A stretch of DNA of 64,000 nucleotides from Fulvivirga lutea (GCF_017068455.1 NZ_CP070608.1:1593488-1657487); one strand, 5' to 3'. Positions 28,401 through 36,614 are shown, counted from the stretch's first letter. Numbers and translations: made by a program. The notes: generated by a model not told the origin, from the sequence alone.

Positions 28401-30066
28401 CAGTAATAGTACCTGAAGATTTTGAAAACCCTGAAGAGGGTATATAAGAATTAATTTCAATCATTTTACTTCGGGTACCATTGGCGATTAAATCGTTAAG
28501 AATTGTAACTGTGATAATTTCTAAATCTAAACGAGAACCGGCAACTATTTCTAAGGTATTCACACTAAATGAATTATTAAAATTGCAATGATTAAGCACC
28601 GTTATCTCATTGTATTCTATATTGTTGGTTTCAAATTCACTTGGACCTACAATTAATTCTGTATCGAAAATAAGATGACTGTTAGTTGTTGTAAGATTGT
28701 CAGTGGCATTATCAAATGTACCAGCCGTTATTTCAGAATTTGAAATATCTACTGTTGAACCAAAATTGAATTGAATATCTCTAGCTGAAATGCTGTTCGA
28801 ATTAGTCATAAGAATAGCACCATCATTTACAGTTAGTCCAGCAACTGTTAGTTCATTCATTAAGGTACCTGTACCTGCGCCATATAGTGAAAGGTTTGAA
28901 TTGCTGATAGCATTATTACCTATTTCTATGGTAAAGTCACTTTCTGACCAGAAATTGATATTAGGTATTTCTCCTTTAGCTTGATTTGATAACTCTAGAC
29001 TGCCATTTAAATCTAATTGGAAATGGTTGCTTTGAGGTTCGAATTCAATGCCGAATGAAGTATTTACAGTAAAATTATTTGCTTGAGCAATGTTTTTGTC
29101 TAGGCTTACTTTGCCAGCTTCAGTAAATGAATTATTATCAAAAATAACATTATCATCTATGCTTGGGACACGATTATGAAAATCACTACCTCCAGAAGAT
29201 GTCGCCCAGTGATTAGCGAAATCACTCCAATTACCACTATTGCCAACCCAATAAAAATCAGCTCCAGCAACAGGATCTAATGAAGCGCAAACGGTGTTAG
29301 AATATTTATTCAAAGCAGTAATTGCAACAACTCTATATAAGTAGGTATTATTTGGGAGCACATCTTCATCAGTATATGTTGTCTGGTTAGGCGCAACACC
29401 TCCAATGGATTGCCAACTGTCATTCGTAAATCGTTCTACCCTGAAAAATTCTTCATTCTCGCTATTATCAGTCCAGGTGAGAAGAACGCTTGCCTCTTGA
29501 GAAGTAGCAATTAGATTTGAAGGGTTTTCAGTGTCAGTATCTATAACTGTGATAGTGGCTATTCCATAAATAGAATTAAAATCATCTTCCCATTCAACAG
29601 TAAGTATAGATGTATTTGGATTCCAATTACCGTCAGTACCGTTAACAATACTAAATTGGTTTTCTTCGCTTTTTCTAGTGATATAGACTGAATTATCATC
29701 ACGAATTTTTAAATAGACTGGTTGATTAACATTGAAATCATAATACGAATAAAACCCTCCGGTAATGTCAGATATCAGAAATTCATCAAAACCAGTTTGC
29801 TCAATCGTTACTGAGTTATTTGTAGCAGTTGGTACACCATAGTCTGAATAGCCACCAGAATTTAGTTGATTAGAAGTAACAGACCAAGTAACATTGGTAG
29901 GTATAGTTGGTAAGCAGTTTTGACCAATTCTGCTAGTGTTTTCTGATTTAGACTTGAGAAGAGTATTTTGTTTTTTAGACTCGACAGCCAATTTGGGTAC
30001 TTTTTGAGAAATACCAGAAATGGATATCAACAGCAATAATGATAAGGTGAGTAGTAATTTTTGCAT
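25456..30066 (-). CDS. Giant T9SS-exported protein with FN3, repeat and propeller domains
   Basis: A 1536-residue extracellular protein. A signal peptide (to ~20) and a C-terminal type IX sorting domain (about 1460-1536; YPVPTNETLHLNI, LEIYNFSGRLI, LSKGLYILKVN) show export through the Por system and surface attachment or release. Between them are an FN3 domain (~183-258), two related blocks opening with FYWVGNSGNWSDFANHW (~270) and LFWVGNSGNWSEVANW (~594) followed by Asn/Ile-rich repeats likely to form a beta-helix, a beta-sandwich (~945-1030), and an NHL-like propeller (~1036-1330) with repeated RVLIWNSIPT and PADVVIGRENF motifs. No catalytic domain is seen, so an adhesin or matrix protein is the best guess. 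Confidence 0.88.
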   Translation of the reverse strand: MQKLLLTLSLLLLISISGISQKVPKLAVESKKQNTLLKSKSENTSRIGQNCLPTIPTNVTWSVTSNQLNSGGYSDYGVPTATNNSVTIEQTGFDEFLISDITGGFYSYYDFNVNQPVYLKIRDDNSVYITRKSEENQFSIVNGTDGNWNPNTSILTVEWEDDFNSIYGIATITVIDTDTENPSNLIATSQEASVLLTWTDNSENEEFFRVERFTNDSWQSIGGVAPNQTTYTDEDVLPNNTYLYRVVAITALNKYSNTVCASLDPVAGADFYWVGNSGNWSDFANHWATSSGGSDFHNRVPSIDDNVIFDNNSFTEAGKVSLDKNIAQANNFTVNTSFGIEFEPQSNHFQLDLNGSLELSNQAKGEIPNINFWSESDFTIEIGNNAISNSNLSLYGAGTGTLMNELTVAGLTVNDGAILMTNSNSISARDIQFNFGSTVDISNSEITAGTFDNATDNLTTTNSHLIFDTELIVGPSEFETNNIEYNEITVLNHCNFNNSFSVNTLEIVAGSRLDLEIITVTILNDLIANGTRSKMIEINSYIPSSGFSKSSGTITVEYVEINNNTASGGASFIANNSIGRSLSTGWIFNEPTVNNLFWVGNSGNWSEVANWATTSGGTTSPNEIPGKFDNVFFDENSFDNDGQTVVLDLPYNYCNSMNWSDVTHQANLEAKEKPNNLVIQENLLFSDLVTKELVNIIIEDRIDSEIVPGALSFGESSILELSGNVILNDSITVKTILADANIVAEDAAINCEEITNLSDNINFTGSDIYTNSWVGYSINVLETNLNSITFKESGTLIAASGTAFNKIIVEESLVINNDLTIQDLILEPGSTLALNGLSTYTLQNLTANGTADNMITITNAGGSGDNEAYISVASGNIDVEFVNLKNNHAIGGATFTAANSVDMGNVQGWNGTLLQPNEITVDYIDDIFTTTSSVTLTGTSNSGEELDFQIEKGPGSLSGNEYTPSDSGLVKIVVRDNGNSNFAAAEPVEFYFNVLDPNHPDLPVNYKSASIILGQTAFDENSDLVDNVHTGITYQSAVSINGVLAISSSVKDTNTGINHGGRVLIWNSIPTESGTPADVVIGRENFSQVEGGTSPSIMRNSRGLAFSNDGTKLIVSDEQRVLIWNSIPTVNGQAADVVLGEPDFYTRSITTEISSRKFSFVQDIEVSKDGKLLIIDNGRVLIYNSIPTTNYAPADYVIFQDNFYTATYELGPNRSSNIVRQLAITDNGELLVSDANNNRVLVFNEIPTSNGASADYVLGQEDFFSDGLNREIITGVEGTGLAISNDGILAVGNSQLTISLYNLENGFENLSPEVVLGSPEFKSSHRQPNTSRYINQNEGLTFDPSGNMIFTNRFQYGARIFRLKKSDQTISFDEIEDQEMPEDGMLSLNASSSVGLDVNFETSSSIAEINDNVITISEAGIIEVKAYNRGTVQFLPAEVLQSFEIFEAEEITSLDDDLRMEVTAYPVPTNETLHLNIQKSFKNGELEIYNFSGRLIFKTQLESSLTTHNVVELSKGLYILKVNLDGETHEVKIIKN

Positions 30067-30097
30067 CTGATTTGTTTATTGAAATTTTAACAAGCCG

Positions 30098-30105
30098 CAA
30101 ACTTA
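30098..30105 (-). promoter_or_regulatory. -7 promoter box of the giant T9SS gene
   Basis: Read on the minus strand this is TAAGTTTG, an exact Bacteroidota -7 box, followed by CGG. Transcription would start near 30091, about 25 nt before the ATG at 30066. No clear TTTG -33 element lies at the expected distance. Confidence 0.45.
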
Positions 30106-30174
30106 CCTCCTTAATTTGTAAAAAGAAATGTCGATTTTATTATATTTCTTACATGATGAATAATCGCCTTATAA

Positions 30175-30711
30175 TTATTGATATCTAGATTTATATAAAA
30201 CACACTTTTTCAAATCAGGGTAATCACTTAATTGAGGATGCTCAAAATGGCATTCAAATTTCATCCCAATCTTTTGCATAACATTAATAGAAGGTAAGTT
30301 TACCTCAGGGGCAATTGCAACAATTTCTTTTAGTTTAAGACTCTCAAACCCAAATTCAAGACATCTTTCGGCACCTTCAGTGGCCAATCCTTTGCCTTGA
30401 AATTTGGTGGCTAGCCTCCAACCAATATCAGTACATGGAGAAAAGTCTGTGTCTAATTCTTTGTATGATAAACCAATGAAACCTATAAGTTCATGCGTAT
30501 CTAACAGATCCACTGCATAGTAGCAATAGCCATACTTTTTATAATCGCCATTTTGTTTATTTATCCACTTAGCGGTGTCGGATTCATTTACCGTAGAAGG
30601 AAAATATTTCATAACCGCAGGATCAGCATTCAATTGGGCGAGGGGAGTAAGGTCGTTATCTGACCAAAGGCGAAAACCTATTCGTGATGATTGAAATAGG
30701 TATTGTTCCAT
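30175..30711 (-). CDS. GNAT-family N-acetyltransferase (RimJ/RimL type)
   Basis: A 178-residue single-domain acetyltransferase of the Acetyltransf_3 type. The N-terminal strand/helix (RLWSDNDLTPLAQLNADPAVMKYFP), the acetyl-CoA pyrophosphate loop region (WRLATKFQGKGLATEG, near 92-107) and the late motif LPSINVMQKIGMKFE (near 142) are all there. Members acetylate ribosomal proteins, small metabolites or antibiotics; this one most resembles the broad class with no fixed substrate. It stands between the giant T9SS gene and the repeat-protein gene on the same strand, with 52 nt between it and the latter's stop. Confidence 0.88.
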   Translation of the reverse strand: MEQYLFQSSRIGFRLWSDNDLTPLAQLNADPAVMKYFPSTVNESDTAKWINKQNGDYKKYGYCYYAVDLLDTHELIGFIGLSYKELDTDFSPCTDIGWRLATKFQGKGLATEGAERCLEFGFESLKLKEIVAIAPEVNLPSINVMQKIGMKFECHFEHPQLSDYPDLKKCVLYKSRYQ

Positions 30712-30763
30712 AAGTAATTAAAGTATTTGAGAAAGATGCTTGTAGCTTTTCAAATGAAAATAA

Positions 30764-31441
30764 TTAATCGTTGGAGACTTTTACAGCAGCAATACTATAA
30801 TGCGGCTGTGCTGCTTCTTTCCATACTACTTTTTTCAATTGCGAGTCGTAAGCACCCGTTATTTCATAGTTTGGATAACTGGTTTCTTTCCATTCTACTT
30901 TCTTGGTTTCAGGATTATAAACCCCATGAACGTCATATCTTGGATAAGTAGATTGTTTCCATTCAACAACTTTTAGTGCAGCGTTATATACTCCCATGAT
31001 AGTATAATTAGGCCAGAGAGACTCTTTCCATTCTATTTCATTAATTGCAGGATTATATACACCGCTGATAGTATACCTTTTTGATGATGATTGTTTCCAT
31101 TGAACACTTTTTGAAATGGGATCATAAACACCAGAAATATCGTAACGCGGCCACTCTGATTGCTTCCACTCAATTGATTTAGTATTGGGGTTATACACTC
31201 CTGCAATTGTATAATTCGGATAATCGGTTTGTTTCCATTCAGTTTGCCCTGTTGCAGGATTGAACACACCCACTATTTGATAGTTGGGATAATCTGATTC
31301 TTTAAATTCAATGATATTATTTCCACTTTGACTATGTTCCTGCCCGAATGAGATGGTAGTCACTATAATCAGGCACATAAATAAAATGCCCAATTTATTG
31401 GCTGAAGTTTTTATTTTTTCCTGCTGCAATCTAATTCTCAT
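30764..31441 (-). CDS. Exported protein of seven and a half 23-residue repeats
   Basis: A 225-residue protein, nearly all one repeat. A signal peptide (to ~33, ending ISFGQ) is followed by seven gap-free 23-residue units from residue 46 to 206 and a partial eighth to the end. The consensus is W-K-[QE]-[ST]-x-[YW]-P-x-Y-x-[IV]-x-G-V-Y-[ND]-P, then four variable residues, [VI] and [EQ]. One Trp, two Tyr and a Gly-Val-Tyr turn recur in each. The regular spacing suggests a beta-hairpin stack or a small propeller. I do not recognise the family; it is not the WG or MORN repeat. Function unknown; likely periplasmic or surface located. Confidence 0.72.
   Translation of the reverse strand: MRIRLQQEKIKTSANKLGILFMCLIIVTTISFGQEHSQSGNNIIEFKESDYPNYQIVGVFNPATGQTEWKQTDYPNYTIAGVYNPNTKSIEWKQSEWPRYDISGVYDPISKSVQWKQSSSKRYTISGVYNPAINEIEWKESLWPNYTIMGVYNAALKVVEWKQSTYPRYDVHGVYNPETKKVEWKETSYPNYEITGAYDSQLKKVVWKEAAQPHYSIAAVKVSND
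30824..31306 (-). repeat. Seven tandem 69-bp coding repeats
   Basis: Seven in-frame units of exactly 69 bp encode the 23-residue repeats of the exported protein; a 19-residue partial unit continues to 30767. The DNA copies have diverged in many third positions, while Trp, Pro, Tyr and Gly codons hold, so the array is old and under protein-level selection rather than a recent slip. Confidence 0.85.
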
Positions 31442-31542
31442 GAGATAACAAAATTAATGAGTTTTGAACTCTTATACCCGATCTGGTTAAATTCTTGGTT
31501 TCGGTTTTGAAGAATTCTTCAATTGTTTTGACCTAGATATAG

Positions 31543-32118
31543 TTAATTCAAATTATCTATATAAACGTAAATAATATTGCAATTCGTCATGCTAGATATT
31601 GAGATTTCTTTGGCATCTGAATCTAGTGAAATCTGGGTTAGAGATTTAACCGGAATTGTTTGTTGTTCATTATAAGTGAGTTTAACTGGTTGATGATAGT
31701 TATAGAAGAAGTGATCTCCTTTATCTAATTTGAGCAATTTTTGTTCGCCAGCTTTTAATTGAATGATCGATACTTTGCTACTGATATCGCCTTTAGTCAT
31801 CAGATTGAAATCAGTACACTTACCTTTAGATATTGTTTCCCAATTACCGGAAAAGTGATCCATTTCAAATGGAATTAAAAGTTTTTGGTGGTGATTAGTG
31901 TGTTCTAACTTCATTTGCCCTTCTAACACCACAAGTGTTCTATTTACGTTTGGCAATTTTGTAAATACAGATTCATCTATTTCAACAGTTGCAGTACTTA
32001 GCCTTAATTTAAAACCTCCAGACTTGAAGTCGGCATTTGCAGGAAAAATGAAAAGCTCCGTGGTAGTGCCGCCCGACCATTGCGTTGTTTTGAATGAGTT
32101 ATGTAACTGGATTTGCAT
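31543..32118 (-). CDS. HutD/Ves-family cupin protein
   Basis: A 191-residue double-cupin-like protein of the HutD family (PF05962). Landmarks are TTQWSGGTTTELFIFP near the start, LSTATVEIDESVFTKLPNVNRTLVVLEG, and later FSGNWETISKGKCTDFNLM. HutD proteins are often linked to histidine use, and E. coli Ves is cold-induced, but biochemical activity is unknown. No hut genes are in this window; instead the start codon abuts the stop of an AlkB-like dioxygenase, making HutD the last gene of a three-gene operon. A histidine-use role is thus not supported by local context. Confidence 0.83.
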   Translation of the reverse strand: MQIQLHNSFKTTQWSGGTTTELFIFPANADFKSGGFKLRLSTATVEIDESVFTKLPNVNRTLVVLEGQMKLEHTNHHQKLLIPFEMDHFSGNWETISKGKCTDFNLMTKGDISSKVSIIQLKAGEQKLLKLDKGDHFFYNYHQPVKLTYNEQQTIPVKSLTQISLDSDAKEISISSMTNCNIIYVYIDNLN

Positions 32119-32724
32119 TTATTCAACTATCGTTCTAAAAGTAAGGTTTACTCTTGGTGAATGCACTTTTTTAGTAAGAGGTAGCCGGTGTTTCCAGTAG
32201 GTTTGGCAGGTGCCTTTCATTACTAGCAATGACCCATGTTCTAGAAAGGTCGTTACCGTTTCACCTGATTCTATATGCTTAAATAAAAATTTGCGCTCAG
32301 CACCAAAAGTTAATGAAGCAATGGCCCCGTTTGGCTTTAAATCTTTTTCGCCATCACTATGATATGCCATACCCTCCGAACCATCGTGATACAGATTTGT
32401 AAGGCATGAGTTGTAAGATTCACTAGTAACCTTTTCTGTCAGATTTTTTAACTCTTTTAATTCTTTAGTCCACGGAAGCGCCTTTTTAATACTATTTGAA
32501 TATTTGTATTCATAAGGCCTGCTTCCATACCAGCCATACTTTCGTTTAGTTACATAGTGTTTGCCAAAAATGTAAGCTTCATCATTACGCCATTCAAGCG
32601 TTTCCATTAGCACTTTAAAATAGTTGTCGGCATCTTGTTGATTGATCACTTTACCATAGTAATAAACTTCACCATCGAATGGCAATAGATTCTTTTTCGG
32701 GTCATGTGGAAAATCGAATAACAT
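32119..32724 (-). CDS. AlkB-like 2-oxoglutarate/Fe(II) dioxygenase
   Basis: A 201-residue dioxygenase of the AlkB family, which oxidatively removes alkyl groups from nucleic acid bases. The iron ligands are complete: His122 and Asp124 in YHSDGE and His179 in WKHRLP. The oxoglutarate-binding arginine is in SPRVNLTFR at the end. The front part has the AlkB-typical RKYGWYGSRPYEYKYS substrate lid. I start it at the ATG at 32724, 2 nt after the stop of the radical SAM gene; the frame is open to 32781 but that part is inside the neighbour. It resembles AlkB homologues acting on DNA (ALKBH2/3-like), so DNA repair is likely. Confidence 0.9.
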   Translation of the reverse strand: MLFDFPHDPKKNLLPFDGEVYYYGKVINQQDADNYFKVLMETLEWRNDEAYIFGKHYVTKRKYGWYGSRPYEYKYSNSIKKALPWTKELKELKNLTEKVTSESYNSCLTNLYHDGSEGMAYHSDGEKDLKPNGAIASLTFGAERKFLFKHIESGETVTTFLEHGSLLVMKGTCQTYWKHRLPLTKKVHSPRVNLTFRTIVE

Positions 32725-32726
32725 AC

Positions 32727-34898
32727 TTAAATGACTAACAACCCTGATTTTCTCAACGTATTGATTGGTTTCGAATACCAAAATATTTCGAAGTCATCAT
32801 AATGCTCCTCAAAAGACTTTTTAACCTTTGCTAGCGTCAAAGGTGTTTTTGATTCTGGCTTGGCTTGATTGAGAATACTAACAACCCAATCTACTTTTTC
32901 ATTATCGATGCTCAACTGAGTAATACCTATATTATTATGGAAAATAAGCTTTGCCTTTTTGTTTTTCTTGGCAATATCTATTGTAGGCGTATTACCAACC
33001 CAAATTACTTTGGCAGACGGCTGAGGAGATTGGTATTCTTCCTCTTCCAGGCTATTTAGAATAAAATCTTCAGGAATTGTCGTTTGTGGAATGTTAAAAT
33101 CAAACCACTCCTGCAAGTCAAATTCAAAACAAAGGCCATGCATGTAATTGAATAAGGACTTTTTCAATCCGTAACTAAATTGGTCATGATCTATTCCGGT
33201 GGAATCAGTGAATTGAACATCGTTATGGGCAAATGTTATTTCCTCTTTTTCAGGAGTAACTCCATATAACTCAGGATGTAGCCCAACAGGGCTATGTGCA
33301 GTTAAAGCAAATTGATGCCAAAACCCAGATTGAATAATTCCTTGCTCAAACATTTGTCTTACCATTTCCAAACTGTCAACAGTTTCTTGAACAGTTTGAG
33401 TAGGGTAACCATACATCAAGTAGGCATGCACCATAATACCTGCTTCTGTAAAATTTCTAGTTACTTTAGCTACTTGCTCTACCGTCACACCTTTATCTAT
33501 CAGCTTTAGCAACCTATCTGAAGCTACTTCTAACCCTCCTGAAACGGCTATGCAACCTGAAGCTTTTAACAACTGACATAAATCGTATGTGAAGCTTTTT
33601 TCAAAACGAATGTTAGTCCACCAGGTTACTGTTATTTTCCTTCTTACTATTTCTAATGCCAACTCTCGCATAAGTGCGGGCGGTGCAGCTTCATCAACAA
33701 AGTGAAAACCAGTATCACCTGTTTGAGTAATAAGATTTTCCATTCTGTCAACAAGTATTTTAGCTGCTATAGGCTCATATAGTTTTATATAATCTAATGA
33801 GATATCGCAAAAGGTGCATTTACCCCAATAGCATCCGTGCGCCATAGTTAACTTGTTCCAGCGCCCATCACTCCACAAGCTGTGCATCGGGTTAGCGATC
33901 TCGATAAATGATATGTACTTGCCTAGATGGAGATCTGAATAATCCGGTGTGCCCAAATCAACCTGTTTGTAATCAGGTTTAGAGGATAAGTTGTTATAAA
34001 ATACTTTACCATCCTTCAAGTGAAAAGTTCTTTTGAGTTCAACGGTATTCCTATCTGTTTCCAGATTCTCTACGAGTAATTCAATCGGGACTTCACCATC
34101 ATCTAACGTAATAAAATCGAAGTATTCAAAAACTCTTGAGTCAGAAACAGAGCGTAATTCGGTATTTGGGAAACCACCACCCATGGCTGTTTGAATGTTG
34201 GAATCAAATGACTTTATCCATTGGGCACAACGGAACGCACTGTATAAATTACCCGGGAAAGGAACAGAAAAACATACCAGTTTGGGTTGTGTTTCTTTAA
34301 TGCGTTTTTCAAGCAATTCCAATGTGAGCTGATCAATAAAACTTGGTTTGCGTTGTAGGCTTTGATGTAATTCATCAAAGCTATTAGCACTCATTCCCAG
34401 CCGTTCAGCATATCTGCTAAAACCGAAATTATCATCAATGCATTCGATAATAAAATCAGATAAATCTTCTAGAAAGAGTGTAGCCAGGTGCTTAGCCTTA
34501 TCCTGCATACCCATATTTCCAAAAGCCCATTCAAGATCGTCTAACTGATTAAATCGGGATGCCTGTGGCAAATAGCCCTCTGTGCAAATTGATCTGGCGT
34601 AGGAATGATTATTGCCTTGCAAAAAGGTGATAACATCATTAATCTTGGCAAGGTATTCTTCCCGTAATGCTATGATTCTCTGTGAGTTATCAGAATAGTC
34701 AACGTTAGCTTTGCTGGCAATTTCAAATAGCTTAATCAGGTTTTTCTTAGTGAAAAGCTCATTTATTACATCAATCCCCAGGTCCATCTGATAGGAATCA
34801 ATATTTTTAGTATTTAGAAATCCTTTTAAATAAGCTGTTGCCGGATAGGGTGTATTCAGCTGAGTAAAAGGTGGAGTTATTAAAAGAAGCTTTCTCAA
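32727..34898 (-). CDS. B12-binding-type radical SAM protein
   Basis: A 723-residue radical SAM enzyme with a long N-terminal region and a cobalamin-binding-like fold before the catalytic core (VCFSVPFPGNLYSAFRCAQWI, MGGGFPNTEL; about 210-290). The cluster cysteines are Cys356, Cys361 and Cys364 (GCYWGKCTFC), that is CX4CX2C, as in RiPP-maturation-like radical SAM enzymes rather than the usual CX3CX2C. The barrel follows (GFHFVDEAAPP, GGLEVASDRLLKLIDKG, LMYGYPTQT). The last ~100 residues are a separate small domain. Reaction unknown: methyl transfer or cyclisation of an unseen substrate. It is first in the operon with AlkB-like and HutD genes. Confidence 0.87.
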   Translation of the reverse strand: MRKLLLITPPFTQLNTPYPATAYLKGFLNTKNIDSYQMDLGIDVINELFTKKNLIKLFEIASKANVDYSDNSQRIIALREEYLAKINDVITFLQGNNHSYARSICTEGYLPQASRFNQLDDLEWAFGNMGMQDKAKHLATLFLEDLSDFIIECIDDNFGFSRYAERLGMSANSFDELHQSLQRKPSFIDQLTLELLEKRIKETQPKLVCFSVPFPGNLYSAFRCAQWIKSFDSNIQTAMGGGFPNTELRSVSDSRVFEYFDFITLDDGEVPIELLVENLETDRNTVELKRTFHLKDGKVFYNNLSSKPDYKQVDLGTPDYSDLHLGKYISFIEIANPMHSLWSDGRWNKLTMAHGCYWGKCTFCDISLDYIKLYEPIAAKILVDRMENLITQTGDTGFHFVDEAAPPALMRELALEIVRRKITVTWWTNIRFEKSFTYDLCQLLKASGCIAVSGGLEVASDRLLKLIDKGVTVEQVAKVTRNFTEAGIMVHAYLMYGYPTQTVQETVDSLEMVRQMFEQGIIQSGFWHQFALTAHSPVGLHPELYGVTPEKEEITFAHNDVQFTDSTGIDHDQFSYGLKKSLFNYMHGLCFEFDLQEWFDFNIPQTTIPEDFILNSLEEEEYQSPQPSAKVIWVGNTPTIDIAKKNKKAKLIFHNNIGITQLSIDNEKVDWVVSILNQAKPESKTPLTLAKVKKSFEEHYDDFEIFWYSKPINTLRKSGLLVI

Positions 34899-34991
34899 GA
34901 TAGTTGCAATTTATGCATTGCTGCGTACGCCTACGGTTGAATTACCTAATTATTTCAATTTTTGGGATAAGCTATTACAATTAGTTTTTCA

Positions 34992-35672
34992 TTATTTCAG
35001 TTGCTCCAAATCCCTAATTAGAATCTTTCTTCTATCGAAATTAATAAGATTGGCCTCCTTTAATTCATTAAGAATGGTTGTAACGGTTTGCCTTGAAGTA
35101 CCGGTTAGATTAGCGATATCCTTGTGAGTAAGTTTAGTAGGGATCATTGTTTCGAAGCCTACTTTTTTGCCCTTCCACGCTGCCGCATCTTTCAAGAATT
35201 CTATTACTCTTGTTCTGGCATCTTTAAATACAAGCGACTCCACTTTTCTTTCGAGCTTTCTGATGCGTAAACCAATAAGCTTGTAAATTTTAAAGCTCAG
35301 CTCTTTATTATCGGCCATAAGCCCACGCATTTCATCAATACTTACTGGGCACACGTTGGTATTATCATCCATGGCTTGGGCAAAATCGGCTCTGCGCTCT
35401 TCACCAGTAAGGGCCAACTCACCAAAAATTTCACCTGCGCCTAAAATGGCTTTCACAATCTCCTTACCGTCATCAGAGTAATGACCTATTTTAACACGCC
35501 CTTCGGCAATCATGTAAATATATTTTGCCTGCTCATCAGCAAAATAGATAAACTCATTCTTTTTGTATGTTGTAAACTCATGCTTATCCTGTAGGCCTGC
35601 AGTTTTATGTGGACATAATACATTAAATAGGTCTACCTCTTCAAAAAACCAAAGGTTGGATTTTTCATTCAT
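34992..35672 (-). CDS. Crp/Fnr-family transcription regulator
   Basis: A 226-residue regulator with an N-terminal cyclic-nucleotide-binding-type beta-roll (about 20-140; YIYMIAEGRVKIGHYSDDGKE, GEIFGELALTGEERR) and a C-terminal Crp-type winged helix (about 170-215; LTHKDIANLTGTSRQTVTTILNEL). There is no N-terminal Fnr-type cysteine cluster: only Cys16 and one central Cys (NVCPV) are present. It is therefore more likely ligand- or redox-controlled in another way. It lies upstream of the radical SAM operon on the same strand (93 nt gap) and is divergent from the MOSC gene, but which genes it governs is not shown. Confidence 0.92.
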   Translation of the reverse strand: MNEKSNLWFFEEVDLFNVLCPHKTAGLQDKHEFTTYKKNEFIYFADEQAKYIYMIAEGRVKIGHYSDDGKEIVKAILGAGEIFGELALTGEERRADFAQAMDDNTNVCPVSIDEMRGLMADNKELSFKIYKLIGLRIRKLERKVESLVFKDARTRVIEFLKDAAAWKGKKVGFETMIPTKLTHKDIANLTGTSRQTVTTILNELKEANLINFDRRKILIRDLEQLK

Positions 35673-35743
35673 GTCTGGTGGCGTTTAATCAATGAAATTA
35701 CTGAATATTGTTAAGTTAGTAAAGATCAAAGTTCGTTTCGTTT

Positions 35744-36565
35744 ATGAAATTATCACGCATTATTATCTATCCCATTAAATCTTTAGGTGGCATTGAACTT
35801 CAAAGCTCTTTAGTTACTGAAAGAGGTTTAAAGTACGATAGAAGATTCATGTTGGTAGATGATAATAACAAGTTCTTAACCATCAGACAGCATAAAGAGT
35901 TCTTGTTTTTTACTGTTGAATTAACTGATGACGGCTTTGTTGTTAAAAACAAGGAATCTGATGAGTCGATTAATGTGCCTTTTGATATTACAGAAGGCCA
36001 AAAAGTGCCAGTTAGAATTTGGGATGATTCAGTTGATGGGATTGTAGCTGCAGACTCGATAAATAAATGGTTTTCATCACAATTGAAAATGTCATGCCGG
36101 CTGGTTTATTTGCCAGACGAATCTCCAAGAAGAGTACAACCTGATTGGGTAAAACAGGAAAATCACGTGAGTCTGGCAGATGCATATCCTTATTTAATTG
36201 TTGGTGAATCTTCGGTTTCAGACTTAAATAATAAAATCGAAGAAGATATAACTTATCAACGTTTTAGACCTAATTTGATATTTAGTGGAGGCCAACCTTA
36301 TGACGAATTTTTATGGAAAGAAATCATCATTGGTGAAACTACATTTCAATGTATTAAGCCTTGTACACGTTGTATTGTAACTACTATGAATCCTGAAACC
36401 GCTGAAATAGGGAAGGAACCCTTGAAAACGCTCTTCAAGCAAAAGATAAATGATAAGATGGTTTTCGGAGAAAATTCTGTTTTACTTTCGGGGCAAGAGG
36501 TGCGAGTTGGTGATGATATCTCGGTGACCTCTAAAAAACAAGACCCTTATGAGAGTATTGAATAA
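35744..36565 (+). CDS. MOSC-domain protein with MOSC N-terminal beta-barrel
   Basis: A 273-residue protein made of the MOSC N-terminal domain (~1-120; IIIYPIKSLGGIEL, GLKYDRRFMLVD) and the MOSC domain (~125-265; FRPNLIFSGGQPYDE, KPCTRCIVTTM). The conserved cysteine in CTRC is the expected molybdenum-cofactor or sulfur-binding residue. Members such as the amidoxime-reducing component (mARC) and YcbX reduce N-hydroxylated bases with molybdenum cofactor. The protein here lacks the C-terminal ferredoxin of YcbX, as in mARC. A separate MobA-like gene occurs 11 kb away, but no moa/moe genes are seen. Confidence 0.9.
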   Translation: MKLSRIIIYPIKSLGGIELQSSLVTERGLKYDRRFMLVDDNNKFLTIRQHKEFLFFTVELTDDGFVVKNKESDESINVPFDITEGQKVPVRIWDDSVDGIVAADSINKWFSSQLKMSCRLVYLPDESPRRVQPDWVKQENHVSLADAYPYLIVGESSVSDLNNKIEEDITYQRFRPNLIFSGGQPYDEFLWKEIIIGETTFQCIKPCTRCIVTTMNPETAEIGKEPLKTLFKQKINDKMVFGENSVLLSGQEVRVGDDISVTSKKQDPYESIE

Positions 36566-36614
36566 AAACCTTGAAGTTTAAAGCTTAACCAAAGTTGATG
36601 TTTAATTTTACGGC

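Noticed and set aside
30824-31306. CRISPR array or recent tandem duplication
   Set aside because: The 69-bp repeats are in frame, diverged at the DNA level and encode a conserved protein motif; there are no spacers.
31449-31456. TAATTTTG on the minus strand as a -7 box for the repeat-protein gene
   Set aside because: It is only 8 nt from the ATG and has no -33 element at the right distance.
31543-32118. Histidine-utilisation operon around the HutD-family gene
   Set aside because: No hutH, hutU, hutI or hutG is in the window; the true neighbours are AlkB-like and radical SAM genes.
32725-32781. Longer start for the AlkB-like gene
   Set aside because: The extra codons fall inside the radical SAM gene; the ATG at 32724 is 2 nt after that gene's stop.
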